Below are positions 1-8,398 of a DNA stretch of 64,000 nt, piece by piece. The position numbers and the translations under genes are program-made. The stretch's first letter is position 1; the number at the start of each line of letters is the position of its first letter. Source of the DNA: Paenarthrobacter ureafaciens (GTDB lineage: Bacteria; Actinomycetota; Actinomycetes; Actinomycetales; Micrococcaceae); assembly GCF_004028095.1 (NCBI RefSeq), contig NZ_SBHM01000010.1:57052-121051 (forward strand). Reading direction: 5' to 3'. Below the pieces are notes generated by a model that was not told where the DNA came from, made no database searches, and saw only the letters and a list, made by a program, of their open reading frames with translations.

Positions 1-7
1 CGGGGGT

Positions 8-796
8 ATGGCCGTTGGGATGGCTCCTGCTGTCTTACCGAAGGACAGCCCTGACAAGGCACGCGTCCGGGTGCTCACTGATGAGCTGAACCGCCTCGCC
101 GGGGCGCTTATGGATCTCAGCGGCGTCACCGGCGTCCGACTCGCAGTCCAGGGAGCCGGGGTACTCGACCCCTTCGTGAATTGGCAGAGGATGCTCGAAC
201 CAAAGCCGCTGCTCGACGCCCCTGTCGTTCGGGGCTGCTGCCTCCAAGCCGCAGGTCGGCTGGAGGGTCTCAAGGCGAAGGCCGAGGCGCTCTCATCGCC
301 GACGATCGAGCCTTCGCTCTTGCATCCTCTGGTGTGGGCCGCAGCCCAACGTCTCTGGAACGATGGCCACCTCCGGCAAGGAGTTGCAGCTGCCGCGGAA
401 GCCCTCAGCGGCCAAATGAAGCAGCTCACGGGTCGGAACAACGCAAGTGACACTTCTCTGTGGCAGCAGGCGTTCGCCGCCGCCGAGCCACAGGAGGGCA
501 AGCCCCGGCTGCGCTGGCCCGGCGACCCGGACGACCAAGATGTCAAAACTATGCAGGCCGGCCTGCTGAGCTTCGCGCCCGGTGTCAACATGGTGATCCG
601 GAACCCGGCGACACACGTCGCAGAAGACTTCACCGAGCAGGATGGACTCGAGCAGCTCGCGACACTGAGCGTCCTCGCCAAGTTCTTGGACCGGTGTGTA
701 GTTGTGTCCGTCGACGGGGCGACCACCTCTCCGGCCGAGCACGTGTTTCCGGAGCAACCCGGCGAAGCCAAGTTTTTTGCCGGGGAAAACGGCTAG
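8..796 (+). CDS. TIGR02391 (Ymh)-type HEPN-like protein
   Basis: The 262-residue protein resembles the TIGR02391/Ymh family of small actinobacterial proteins with a HEPN-like helical fold. The family-typical block Leu-His-Pro-Leu-Val-Trp lies at residues 105-110. R198-N-P-A-T-H203 fits the R-polar-x3-H motif that forms the RNase centre of HEPN toxins. The next gene starts 6 nt after the stop, so the two are probably cotranscribed. The reading frame is open to the window edge, so the true start could lie a few codons upstream. The family assignment is from recognised motifs; RNase activity is an inference. Confidence 0.7.
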   Translation: MAVGMAPAVLPKDSPDKARVRVLTDELNRLAGALMDLSGVTGVRLAVQGAGVLDPFVNWQRMLEPKPLLDAPVVRGCCLQAAGRLEGLKAKAEALSSPTIEPSLLHPLVWAAAQRLWNDGHLRQGVAAAAEALSGQMKQLTGRNNASDTSLWQQAFAAAEPQEGKPRLRWPGDPDDQDVKTMQAGLLSFAPGVNMVIRNPATHVAEDFTEQDGLEQLATLSVLAKFLDRCVVVSVDGATTSPAEHVFPEQPGEAKFFAGENG

Positions 797-802
797 ATCG
801 AC

Positions 803-2074
803 ATGGCTGTAAAAAAAGACCTCTCCGCTTCCGCGCGAGGGATGCTGAAGAAGGTGAAGCGACGCTACATGGAGTCGCGGGACTTCAATGGGCTGCATGT
901 AACTACCACCCGAAACTCACGCGACGAGATCGAGGCAGCGGTCGAACTGGCAAATGCCGGTCTGATCGAAGTCGTTGGCCCAAGCGACTACATGAACATC
1001 CACATCCGTCCCTGGCCTTCGCGGAGGACCATAGCCGAGCAGATCGAAGAGCTTCGCGAACTCTGCGATGACGATTACGGGGTCTGTCTCTACCCCAAGA
1101 TGAAAGCGTTGAAGCGAATGAAGCTGCCCGAAAAGTTCGAGGACGCACCCTTCGCCAGGGCCATGGCGCGCGGCAGGTCCACCTTGGAGCTCGCGTTCTT
1201 CAGCTCGGACGTGCTCGAGGGCTACCGCAACGATGCCCGATACCGGTTCGGCATGGGCGACTTCGGAATCAACTTCGGGCTGTCCGACGAGGCGTACGAC
1301 GACGAGGACCAACCGAAGAAGGACAGAGTCGGGCTTATACACCTCGGCTTCGCTTACGACATGCGCCAGTACGACCCGGAAGTCCCGGACTCCCCGATAG
1401 TCCGACGCGTCGCCGCCTTCTACGGCGACTTGGACGACCTGACGCCCGAGCACCAGCAGCGCTGGGCGAGCTTCCAGGTCCACGAAGAGGGAAACACCCC
1501 TCACCCGGTTTGGTACGCCTCGCAGATGGGCCACTGGCCGGACGGCATCGGACCGTTCGCCCGCCTCGCCCAGGAGATCAAGGCCATCAGCGACCTCTTC
1601 GAGAACGTGTGGGCCACACGTCTATTCCGGTCCCACGATCTGCCCGACGACTTCGGGTGGATCCTCCGGGCCGACCAGCGGGAATGGGACCACTTCATTC
1701 ACTCGTTCGACAAGCTCCTGTCAGACAACATTGACGGCGCGGCACTCGACAAGGCCAGGGTTCCACGGGTCAACGAGAAAAAGGAGCGTCTCGGAACCCT
1801 AAGCCGGCTTGAGCTGTTCATGACGATGAACCATGTGAACGCCCATGCTGCGAAATGGGCGCTGAAGCCTCTACGGGAGGTTCGCATGGCGCGGCAGAAA
1901 CCCGCCCACGCGCTGCGCACCAACGTGACAGACCGCACCTTCATCCGCAAGCAACGGGACCTTCTACACGACGTCAACGAAGTACTGATCAACATCCGCC
2001 AATGGCTATCCAGCCACCCGGAGAACCGAGACTGGAAAGAGCCCTGGCCCGACGCCAAGGACTACCCGCTCTGA
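803..2074 (+). CDS. Uncharacterised protein with C-terminal HEPN-like motif
   Basis: I do not recognise the family of this 423-residue soluble protein. The N-terminal 60 residues are basic and helix-like. The middle (about 100-230) is rich in Asp and aromatic residues. The C-terminal 100 residues look all-helical and contain R364-Q-K-P-A-H369, again an R-x4-H pattern like that of HEPN domains. It sits 6 nt behind another gene with such a motif, so the pair may act together, possibly as a toxin-type or defence module. No signal peptide or membrane segment is visible. Confidence 0.65.
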   Translation: MAVKKDLSASARGMLKKVKRRYMESRDFNGLHVTTTRNSRDEIEAAVELANAGLIEVVGPSDYMNIHIRPWPSRRTIAEQIEELRELCDDDYGVCLYPKMKALKRMKLPEKFEDAPFARAMARGRSTLELAFFSSDVLEGYRNDARYRFGMGDFGINFGLSDEAYDDEDQPKKDRVGLIHLGFAYDMRQYDPEVPDSPIVRRVAAFYGDLDDLTPEHQQRWASFQVHEEGNTPHPVWYASQMGHWPDGIGPFARLAQEIKAISDLFENVWATRLFRSHDLPDDFGWILRADQREWDHFIHSFDKLLSDNIDGAALDKARVPRVNEKKERLGTLSRLELFMTMNHVNAHAAKWALKPLREVRMARQKPAHALRTNVTDRTFIRKQRDLLHDVNEVLINIRQWLSSHPENRDWKEPWPDAKDYPL

Positions 2075-2286
2075 TGGTGACAACTTCGCTCCCCGGTGTC
2101 GGCGAGCTGAATTCAAACGCTCCGCTGCATCCAAGATGATTTCTCGGATCGCGGCCTCCGTTAGGTAGTCTTCGACATAAGCGTGCCCCACCGGGCCGCC
2201 CGGTTTTGCGTGCGCGTCATGGGCACCTGCTGTTCCCCGTTATGTAGCCTTAACAGGAGCCAAATGGCCAAGGACCTAGGGGAGAA

Positions 2287-4212
2287 ATGCGCGCAGGTAA
2301 GACTGAAGTAATCGGGACGCCGGGCCAGTCCGCCGTCAAGGGTCAGTTCGAAAAGCTTCGCTGGGGTGCCAACCCTAATCCCGATCACGATCTGGGTACG
2401 GACCTTTGGCTGCAGCCGCGAGACGAGCGAAGGTTTGAACTCAACACGGTCGCAGGAGCACGGGTCACGACCAGCGAAACCAAGGGTCCAAACACTTATT
2501 TCGGCAGCCCGGAGAGCGACGCCGACGGGAAAATCCTTGGGTGGTGGTACTACGAATCGGCCAAGAAAGACCACTTCGACTACTGGACTCGGCACACCGC
2601 TCCCCATTTCCTGATTCTTCATGACCTGGAAACAGCGGAATCGTACTGGGTGCATGTAACGAGTGAAAGATTGGTAGCGGCAGGATCAGGCAAGAAGATC
2701 TTTATCCCTGTGCATCAGCTTGTTGACGAAGCGCATAACAGGGAACTGATCGAGGTCGCAACGAGCGGAAGGCCGCACATTCCATGGGAGGGGAGCGCCT
2801 GGGGCGGTGCGCAAACGCTCGCTGCCGGCGATCTTCTCAGGCACGCACTGATAGTGCCCAGGCTGGTGGCACCGCACCGAAATGACCTCCCGAAGGCCTT
2901 CCAGCCCGAGCAGGCGGTTGCTGCCCTTGTGCTACTCAGACAGACAGATCTTGAGAACAAAATGCCCGATGCCAGCGCGCGTACTAAGTCGAAGTTGTGG
3001 GGTTGGGCGTTCGTCACGGCTCTCGAATCGTACCTGAGGACCGAGGAGCCGGCAGCGTTTAAAGATGCGTTGGACTCGGCCGAAAAGGCTTCGGACAAGG
3101 TGGCTGCAGTCTGCACATGGGCCACAGCTCTTCTGGAACGTGCAGAAGCGTCTACTGCCCTTGCCTTGCTGAACAAGGTCCTCGCCGACGACGACGCCTC
3201 ACCGCAGGACCATGTTTGGCTGTTAGTCCAACGTGCAAGGTGCTTGAACGAACTGGGCCGGCGCGACGAAGCCAAAAAGGTCGCACTGGAAGCACTCCAG
3301 GGCAGGAATTCCGCGCCCGATGACCCAACCTTGACTGCGCTGTGTGGGGCAGCTTCCTGGATCGTCTTCTCGTCTTCGCCATTTGGCGCTAGGAGCTTCT
3401 CAGACGTCATAACAGGAAGCGATAATATCGCATCTTGGTGGAGGACACAGGTTACGGCTTGGGGGCTGTCCTCGAACTTTGAGGAGCAGTTCAGCACATG
3501 GTCCCGAGACTCAACCCGTAGAGTCGGCTTCGAAGACGCAGCCTGGAATCACTTGCGCGCCAGCTCTCTCATCGCGGGTCTGATCGGCGACCAATCAAGC
3601 TGGAACCATTCATACGCCAGACTTGCGAAGCTTCAGTTAATGCGCACGGGCAACGAATCAGAGGTATCTGAGGTGGCCCAATCACTGACGATGCTGCGCT
3701 GGGCCGGCGATCACAAAGCCCTCAGGGATGCAGTTCGTCGAGTCGTCCTTGAAGGTCCCGCGGAAGCCGCCCGGTCAGCCAGTGAGGCCGTGAAACTCGC
3801 AGAATCAACAAAGACGACCATACGTTCCAACATGGCACTGCTGAAGTCAGCCGCAGACGTCCTGACGCCTGATATTGCAGACTCGACCGCTAAATGGTGT
3901 ATGAAGTTCCTTTCGGACTTGCCTGCTTTTGGCGAGTTGTATTCGCCGGGATACCACGTCCCCATCGAGCTTCTCGGACTTTTAGCTCCAGTGGTCCCCG
4001 CCCTAAGTGAAACCGGGCGAAATGAGCTCCTGGAGTGGCTTGCTGCATTACCGGAGCAGCCCGACCATTTGATTGCCCAGACTTACGGCTCAGTTTTTCG
4101 CTGTTGCCGACAGAGTCGCGGGTACAGCAGACATCGAAAAGCTCGTTGCACGGCCGGCCGGCGACCACGCAGCCCTCACTCAGGTGATCGACAAGCTTCG
4201 TGCACGAGATGA
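2287..4212 (+). CDS. DUF4365-domain protein, 5' part of a frameshifted gene
   Basis: The start ATG follows a GGGGAG ribosome site. Residues 30-130 match DUF4365: an Asp-rich GTDLW block with D39, then an E64-T-K66 pair, then a Tyr-Trp-x-His-x-x-Pro-x-Phe-Leu segment. D39 and E64-x-K66 fit a PD-(D/E)xK nuclease-like centre (inference). The remainder is helical-repeat sequence (TPR/HEAT-like). Reading frame is lost after about residue 603: the last ~38 residues are basic and unlike the rest, while the next frame carries coherent helical sequence to 5080. Removing one T from the T5 run at 4094-4098 joins the frames into one protein of about 930 residues. Confidence 0.7.
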   Translation: MRAGKTEVIGTPGQSAVKGQFEKLRWGANPNPDHDLGTDLWLQPRDERRFELNTVAGARVTTSETKGPNTYFGSPESDADGKILGWWYYESAKKDHFDYWTRHTAPHFLILHDLETAESYWVHVTSERLVAAGSGKKIFIPVHQLVDEAHNRELIEVATSGRPHIPWEGSAWGGAQTLAAGDLLRHALIVPRLVAPHRNDLPKAFQPEQAVAALVLLRQTDLENKMPDASARTKSKLWGWAFVTALESYLRTEEPAAFKDALDSAEKASDKVAAVCTWATALLERAEASTALALLNKVLADDDASPQDHVWLLVQRARCLNELGRRDEAKKVALEALQGRNSAPDDPTLTALCGAASWIVFSSSPFGARSFSDVITGSDNIASWWRTQVTAWGLSSNFEEQFSTWSRDSTRRVGFEDAAWNHLRASSLIAGLIGDQSSWNHSYARLAKLQLMRTGNESEVSEVAQSLTMLRWAGDHKALRDAVRRVVLEGPAEAARSASEAVKLAESTKTTIRSNMALLKSAADVLTPDIADSTAKWCMKFLSDLPAFGELYSPGYHVPIELLGLLAPVVPALSETGRNELLEWLAALPEQPDHLIAQTYGSVFRCCRQSRGYSRHRKARCTAGRRPRSPHSGDRQASCTR

Positions 4213-5080
4213 CACTGACTACCGCCTAAGCCTACTGAAGGACATCGAGAAGGGTGATCACACCGCACTAAGCAGGTTTGGCGACGTGGAGTCGCTAACC
4301 GAACCCGCTGTCCGAGGAATGCTCGAAACGTTGGCCAGCGAGGTCAGGCATGTTACTGCTATGGCCGGCGGGCTGGCGTACGACGATGGCGGGAACTCCG
4401 TCCGCACGCTCGTTCTACTCAACCTCTGGCACCCCAAGCTTGCCCTGTGGGAACCATTCTTGGAGTTCCTCGAAGAGTCCCGTGTGTCCAAGGACGATCT
4501 CGTGGGCTGTTTGTCCGTGCTAGGGCGTGCATCACTCAAGATCACGGCAGACAGCGAACGGCTCGCCGCGCCCCTTCGCCGCCTCATGACGGAAAAAGGC
4601 GGGGAGGGTGAATGGCTCTTTGGCGAGTGGGCGGATGTTCGTGGTCTGGCCGCTGAAGCCCTGTTTGCGGTTGATCCAGATTCTGTGACTGAAGAAGACA
4701 TATGGACGCTCATGCGCGGCAGCTCCGGGCAGCAGCACTCCGCCGCACGCATCATCGCTCGGCGGGAAAAGGCCGAAGAATTTGGACTGCTCGTAGCGCT
4801 ATCCGCATCGGATGACACAAGTACCAGGGCTATTGTGGCAAACAGACTTGCCGGCTGGGTTTCTCGTGGCATCGCAGGGGCCAGGGCTTCTGCTTTGTTG
4901 AATACAATGCTGGACAGCGGTGGGACCGAGTTGCCCCGGGCCGTGGTCGCGCACGCTCAAGGGGCTCCGAAGGATGACGGCATGACGCAGATCATCGATC
5001 GCTATAAGGACCACCTCTCGGCGACGGTGCGAAATGCGATTCGCAGTATTCAGGAGCGGGCCGAACCGGAAGTGAGCTAG
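4073..5080 (+). CDS. Helical-repeat 3' part of the frameshifted DUF4365 gene
   Basis: This frame continues the helical-repeat protein that begins at 2287. The nominal TTG start at 4073 lies inside the upstream reading frame and has no convincing ribosome site. The natural junction is near 4094-4098, where deletion of one T gives a continuous Ser-Val-Phe-Ala-Val-Ala-Asp sequence. The 335 codons encode alternating hydrophobic helices of HEAT/ARM type, with no catalytic motif I can recognise. It may be a dead 3' end, or a working part if the indel is a sequencing error. Confidence 0.6.
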   Translation: MPRLTAQFFAVADRVAGTADIEKLVARPAGDHAALTQVIDKLRARDDTDYRLSLLKDIEKGDHTALSRFGDVESLTEPAVRGMLETLASEVRHVTAMAGGLAYDDGGNSVRTLVLLNLWHPKLALWEPFLEFLEESRVSKDDLVGCLSVLGRASLKITADSERLAAPLRRLMTEKGGEGEWLFGEWADVRGLAAEALFAVDPDSVTEEDIWTLMRGSSGQQHSAARIIARREKAEEFGLLVALSASDDTSTRAIVANRLAGWVSRGIAGARASALLNTMLDSGGTELPRAVVAHAQGAPKDDGMTQIIDRYKDHLSATVRNAIRSIQERAEPEVS

Positions 5081-5125
5081 GGCCTGGCGCGAGTACCGTC
5101 GGCCCTTATGTCCGTACTCGGGAAT

Positions 5126-5605
5126 TCACGCAGTGCGGCCGCTACGGCTCTGACCGCTGCCGGGACTTCTGTCCAGGGCCGGCCCCTCCCGTGTCAGGTC
5201 GGCTTCCGATTGGAGGGTTTGGTTGTTGGCATCGGAGTAATCGATACCCTTGAGCAGCTCCACACCCAGCTGTGTGATCTTGGCGGTCCAGGTCGGACCC
5301 TTGCCGGTAATGGTGATGTGTCGATCGTCCGCCAAGGCTCGGGCCGATATCCGATGTGAATAGCCGTCGAAGATGCCATCCGGACAGCCGTCATCGACCC
5401 ATTTCAAGACATTGGACTGTAAAACGCTCAGTGGCTTAGGGTGCTGTGGCAAAGGAATATCCCATCCGGATCGGTGCATGGCGCAATAGTAGCGTCCAGA
5501 ACCAATGAACGACTCAGTCGTCAATGGGTACGACTGCAGGCTTTTGAGAATAGCCAACTCTGGCAGCGTCGTCTTCGTCGCGCCGCCAGAGATAGTACGG
5601 AGCAA
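5126..5605 (-). CDS. Small winged-helix-like hypothetical protein
   Basis: Residues about 58-118 resemble a winged-helix module found in many actinobacterial hypothetical proteins: a Leu-x-Trp-x-x-Asp-Gly-Cys-Pro-Asp-Gly segment, a helix with Ala-Arg-Ala-Leu, then Thr-Trp-Thr-Ala-x-Ile-Thr before the wing. The N-terminal ~30 codons overlap the end of the frameshifted gene on the same strand, so the true start may be internal, near 5510 or lower. The last 40 residues are low complexity. It may be a truncated relic in a decaying region. Confidence 0.4.
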   Translation of the reverse strand: MLRTISGGATKTTLPELAILKSLQSYPLTTESFIGSGRYYCAMHRSGWDIPLPQHPKPLSVLQSNVLKWVDDGCPDGIFDGYSHRISARALADDRHITITGKGPTWTAKITQLGVELLKGIDYSDANNQTLQSEADLTREGPALDRSPGSGQSRSGRTA

Positions 5606-6073
5606 GTCGCATCTGGCGGCTGCGGCGGTCGTCTATCAGCCAGGCACCCAGGCAATTCCTTGCGTGTTCCAGATAGGTCGTGCTGATGTCCCACCAGTAT
5701 CTGTCGAAAGGATGCGCAGGCTTTTCTGCAGCTTTGGGGTCGATGGCTCCGGATGCGGGAGGACCGAAACAATGGGCCATCGCCTGCCGCCCACTGACTC
5801 GGAGGTGCCTTGCTCCGGTGGGGAGTATTGGTCCCCAGCGTAGGCATTCACGTTCGAAGTTCTGCATGACAGTGCTGATTTCAGTGCTCGGCGGCATCTT
5901 GGTGTCAGCATGCTCAATGACAGCCACGACGGGACCTAAGGCTTTACTACATTATCCACGGCGCGTCGTCGGGCAGCCTCAGGCCCTCCACGGCGCTGCT
6001 GAATCTCCCCGCGAATCAAAGCAGCTGCCGATATGACGACAGCGGCGACCGCAACCCAGAACTCAGCATCCAT
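5514..6073 (-). pseudogene. Frameshifted membrane-anchored hypothetical gene
   Basis: Two minus-strand pieces read as one broken gene. The first (6073 to 5936, 45 codons) begins MDAEFWVAVAAVVISAAALI, a clean single membrane helix, followed by a basic tail and a premature TAG. One base shift near 5945 reopens the frame into the 137-residue ORF ending at 5514 (starts ...VVAVIEHAD, with a conserved-looking DRYWWDISTTYLEHARNCLG stretch). Joined, they give a roughly 180-residue protein with an N-terminal anchor and a cytoplasmic helical domain. I do not recognise the family. Confidence 0.45.
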
Positions 6074-6467
6074 GAGGCGACTGTAATGGACGGAGGCATA
6101 CGGGCCGTGGACTTCGGTACAACAAAGCGCGTCCCATCGATAAAACCAATTGAGCCTATGCGTGGCTTACTGTCTGCGAGCCGACGCAGCATGCGGACCG
6201 CGCAGTACTGGCAGCCAGCATGCCTGTAAACCCCATCCATGGGAATGCCGAGATATTTCGCAAAAGCGTGATGTTCCCCGGCTTGCAATGCGTTCCCGTC
6301 GGCAGCGTCATATTTTGTCTCGCACAATGTCGTCGGCGCAATTTAGTGGCGCGGGCGTGTTGATTCTGTTGAGATGTGTTTTGGGCGGTACCGCCGGGCA
6401 TTCTCACAATTGTTTTGTTACCAGCAGGAGATGGGGCCTCATTCGTTGCGAGGGAAAGCAGGACACG
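6074..6467. other. Gene-poor stretch before the NLR-like operon
   Basis: No convincing gene. A minus-strand 103-codon frame (6016-6327) contains two Cys in a Cys-x-x-Cys pair but lacks a ribosome site and overlaps the start of the frameshifted gene. The promoter of the downstream five-gene operon must lie here, but no clear -35/-10 pair stands out to me. Confidence 0.4.
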
Positions 6468-7481
6468 ATGTGGATCGTTGACCAGATACAGTCTGCCGGG
6501 ATCGCCTCCCAGCTCGCTGAACGCGGTTTCGTCCGCCTCGCACTAGGCGCGGATCGGAACCGAAGATTCACCGAACTGATCCAATGGGCAATGGCGGAAC
6601 TGCGGGATGCTAATGCGCTCCGCCCCGAGGTATGCGTCCCCGGCGATGTTGGCGGACTGGGATCAGGCTTCCACTATTTCGCCACGAACGACCCCAACGG
6701 CCGGCCGTCCACCCATGATGGTCAAGTCTCGGGATTACGTCACGTTCAGACATGGGACCATCGCGCTGGAACGAACCCCTTGCGACCGGAGGTGGGTGCG
6801 CCGGTAGCAACGCTCGATGAGGCCGCGCGAATCCTGGGCGATCTGGCTGGGACGGTGTCACGAGCCCTCGCGTCTGAGCCGGAGCTCGACTTCGCCCGTC
6901 GCTTCCTCGAGGACACTGACCACGACGGCGTGATTCTCCGCACCAATATTTCGCGAGGCAACGAGGAGGAAGGCGTGCCGAAGAAATCGTCGTCCACTAA
7001 CACGCGTCACATTTGGCATACAGATGCGACACTCTGGACCCTCCTGTGCCTGCAAGACTTCGCGAAGCAGCCACAGGGAGTTTCCGCGACTGACAGACTG
7101 GTGTACGAGACGAAGGAGGGGCGCGTGGAACAAGTTGAACCCGAGGCTGGACACGTGGTCCTGTTCCCCGGCCGTCATCTTGCTGCTTTGATGGACGTGT
7201 CACCACCACTGCTTCCATGGCGCCACGCCGTCGTGAGTCGAGCTTACTCAGAACGTACCGTTGCGATGCTCAGGATCGGTTTTGATCCCGGGGCGTCGGA
7301 ACTTAGGTATGAAAGTGGCCGCCGACTTGTTACGCGCGAAGGTGTGGACGTCGGATCGGGAGCGGCATTCTACAACCATCTGCAGGCCCTCCAGGGCTCT
7401 CCGTTGATTCTAGAGGGGTCACCCAGCCCACGTTATGGGCACCGCGGAGTGGTCAAAGACTTTGAGCTGGTCGACGCATGA
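6468..7481 (+). CDS. 2-oxoglutarate/Fe(II) oxygenase-like protein
   Basis: I chose ATG 6468 rather than the far upstream start because AGGGAAAG precedes it and earlier codons look non-coding. The 337-residue product has the double-stranded beta-helix pattern of the isopenicillin-N-synthase/2OG-Fe(II) oxygenase superfamily. H184-T-D186 gives the H-x-D metal pair, H253 (Trp-Arg-His-Ala-Val-Val) the distal His, and R258 or R263 a candidate 2OG-binding Arg. A Pro-Glu-Ala-Gly-His-Val-Val-Leu-Phe-Pro-Gly strand precedes the distal His, as usual. The substrate is unknown. It overlaps the next gene by 4 nt (ATGA) and opens the NLR-like operon. Confidence 0.75.
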   Translation: MWIVDQIQSAGIASQLAERGFVRLALGADRNRRFTELIQWAMAELRDANALRPEVCVPGDVGGLGSGFHYFATNDPNGRPSTHDGQVSGLRHVQTWDHRAGTNPLRPEVGAPVATLDEAARILGDLAGTVSRALASEPELDFARRFLEDTDHDGVILRTNISRGNEEEGVPKKSSSTNTRHIWHTDATLWTLLCLQDFAKQPQGVSATDRLVYETKEGRVEQVEPEAGHVVLFPGRHLAALMDVSPPLLPWRHAVVSRAYSERTVAMLRIGFDPGASELRYESGRRLVTREGVDVGSGAAFYNHLQALQGSPLILEGSPSPRYGHRGVVKDFELVDA

Positions 7482-8398
7482 TCGGGACATTGGGCCTAGG
7501 CACCTGGGCGCTGGGCGGACCCTACGAGTTTGGCTGGGGGCCGGTCGATGACAACAGATCGATGGACCTTATCCGGTCCGCTCGCTCGCGTGGAGTGACG
7601 TGGCTGGATACCGCACCCGCTTACGGGACAGGGCATGCAGAAAGAGTGGTTGGGCGAGCCATTCGGGATCTGCCACCGGATGAGCGACCGGCGATCTTTA
7701 CTAAAGTTGGCCGCGTCTGGACCGACGAGTCGCCCGGCTCAGTATTCACTGACTTGCGACCAGCTAACTTGCGGGGTCAGATCGAGGCAAGCCTCAGCCG
7801 TCTGGGCGTTGATAACGTTGCCTGCATTCAGGTTCACCGGCCGGACCGCGAATCGTCCACGCCCCTTGAACAGACATGGGAACAACTCGCTCAGTTAGCC
7901 GAGGAAGGTTACGCCTCCGCCTTGGGTTTGTGCAATGTGTCCGATGACGAGTACCGGCGGTGTGCGGCGGTCCGCCATGTTGACTATGTCCAACTTCCGG
8001 CCAGCCTTGTGCGCCCGCCTGACGAGCGACTGCTGGACGCGTGCGCGGGACTCCGGACGCGGACACTGGCGTTCTCCCCGCTGGGATCAGGATTGTTGAG
8101 CGGACATTTCAGTCCGGAGCGGCTCGCGCCGGATGACTGGCGTGCCAGGAATCGATTCTTTGCGGGAGAATACCTCGCTCAGGCCGAGAGGATCGTCGAC
8201 GAGCTTCGGTCGGTCGCTGACGAGGTGGACGCAACGGTCCCGGCGGTGGCAATCGCCTGGGCGCTGGCGGATGACCGGATTTCGTCCTGCATCGTCGGAG
8301 CCCGAACGTTGAACCAGTTGGACGGCTGGGTCGGGGCGGCTGGAATAGAACTCACCCAGGAGCAGCGCGAGAAGCTGAGCAAGGCGCTCTCGGATTGA
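7478..8398 (+). CDS. Aldo/keto reductase
   Basis: A 306-residue NADPH-dependent aldo/keto reductase with a complete catalytic tetrad: D44 and Y49 (Leu-Asp-Thr-Ala-Pro-Ala-Tyr-Gly), K76 (Phe-Thr-Lys-Val-Gly) and H120 (Ile-Gln-Val-His-Arg-Pro-Asp). The (beta/alpha)8 barrel is full length, with the C-terminal cofactor segment Ser-Ser-Cys-Ile-Val-Gly-Ala-Arg present. It is translationally coupled to both neighbours (ATGA upstream, TTGA downstream), so it probably works in the same process. It would reduce a carbonyl or oxidise an alcohol; the substrate is not evident. Confidence 0.9.
   Translation: MIGTLGLGTWALGGPYEFGWGPVDDNRSMDLIRSARSRGVTWLDTAPAYGTGHAERVVGRAIRDLPPDERPAIFTKVGRVWTDESPGSVFTDLRPANLRGQIEASLSRLGVDNVACIQVHRPDRESSTPLEQTWEQLAQLAEEGYASALGLCNVSDDEYRRCAAVRHVDYVQLPASLVRPPDERLLDACAGLRTRTLAFSPLGSGLLSGHFSPERLAPDDWRARNRFFAGEYLAQAERIVDELRSVADEVDATVPAVAIAWALADDRISSCIVGARTLNQLDGWVGAAGIELTQEQREKLSKALSD

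Noticed and set aside
4073..4110. Programmed +1 frameshift as explanation for the DUF4365 gene
   Set aside because: The T5 run lacks the slow codon/stop arrangement expected for +1 shifting; a one-base indel or sequencing error is simpler.
6150..6467. 106-residue N-terminal extension of the oxygenase-like protein
   Set aside because: Low-complexity Cys/Arg-rich sequence with no ribosome site; ATG 6468 has a good one.
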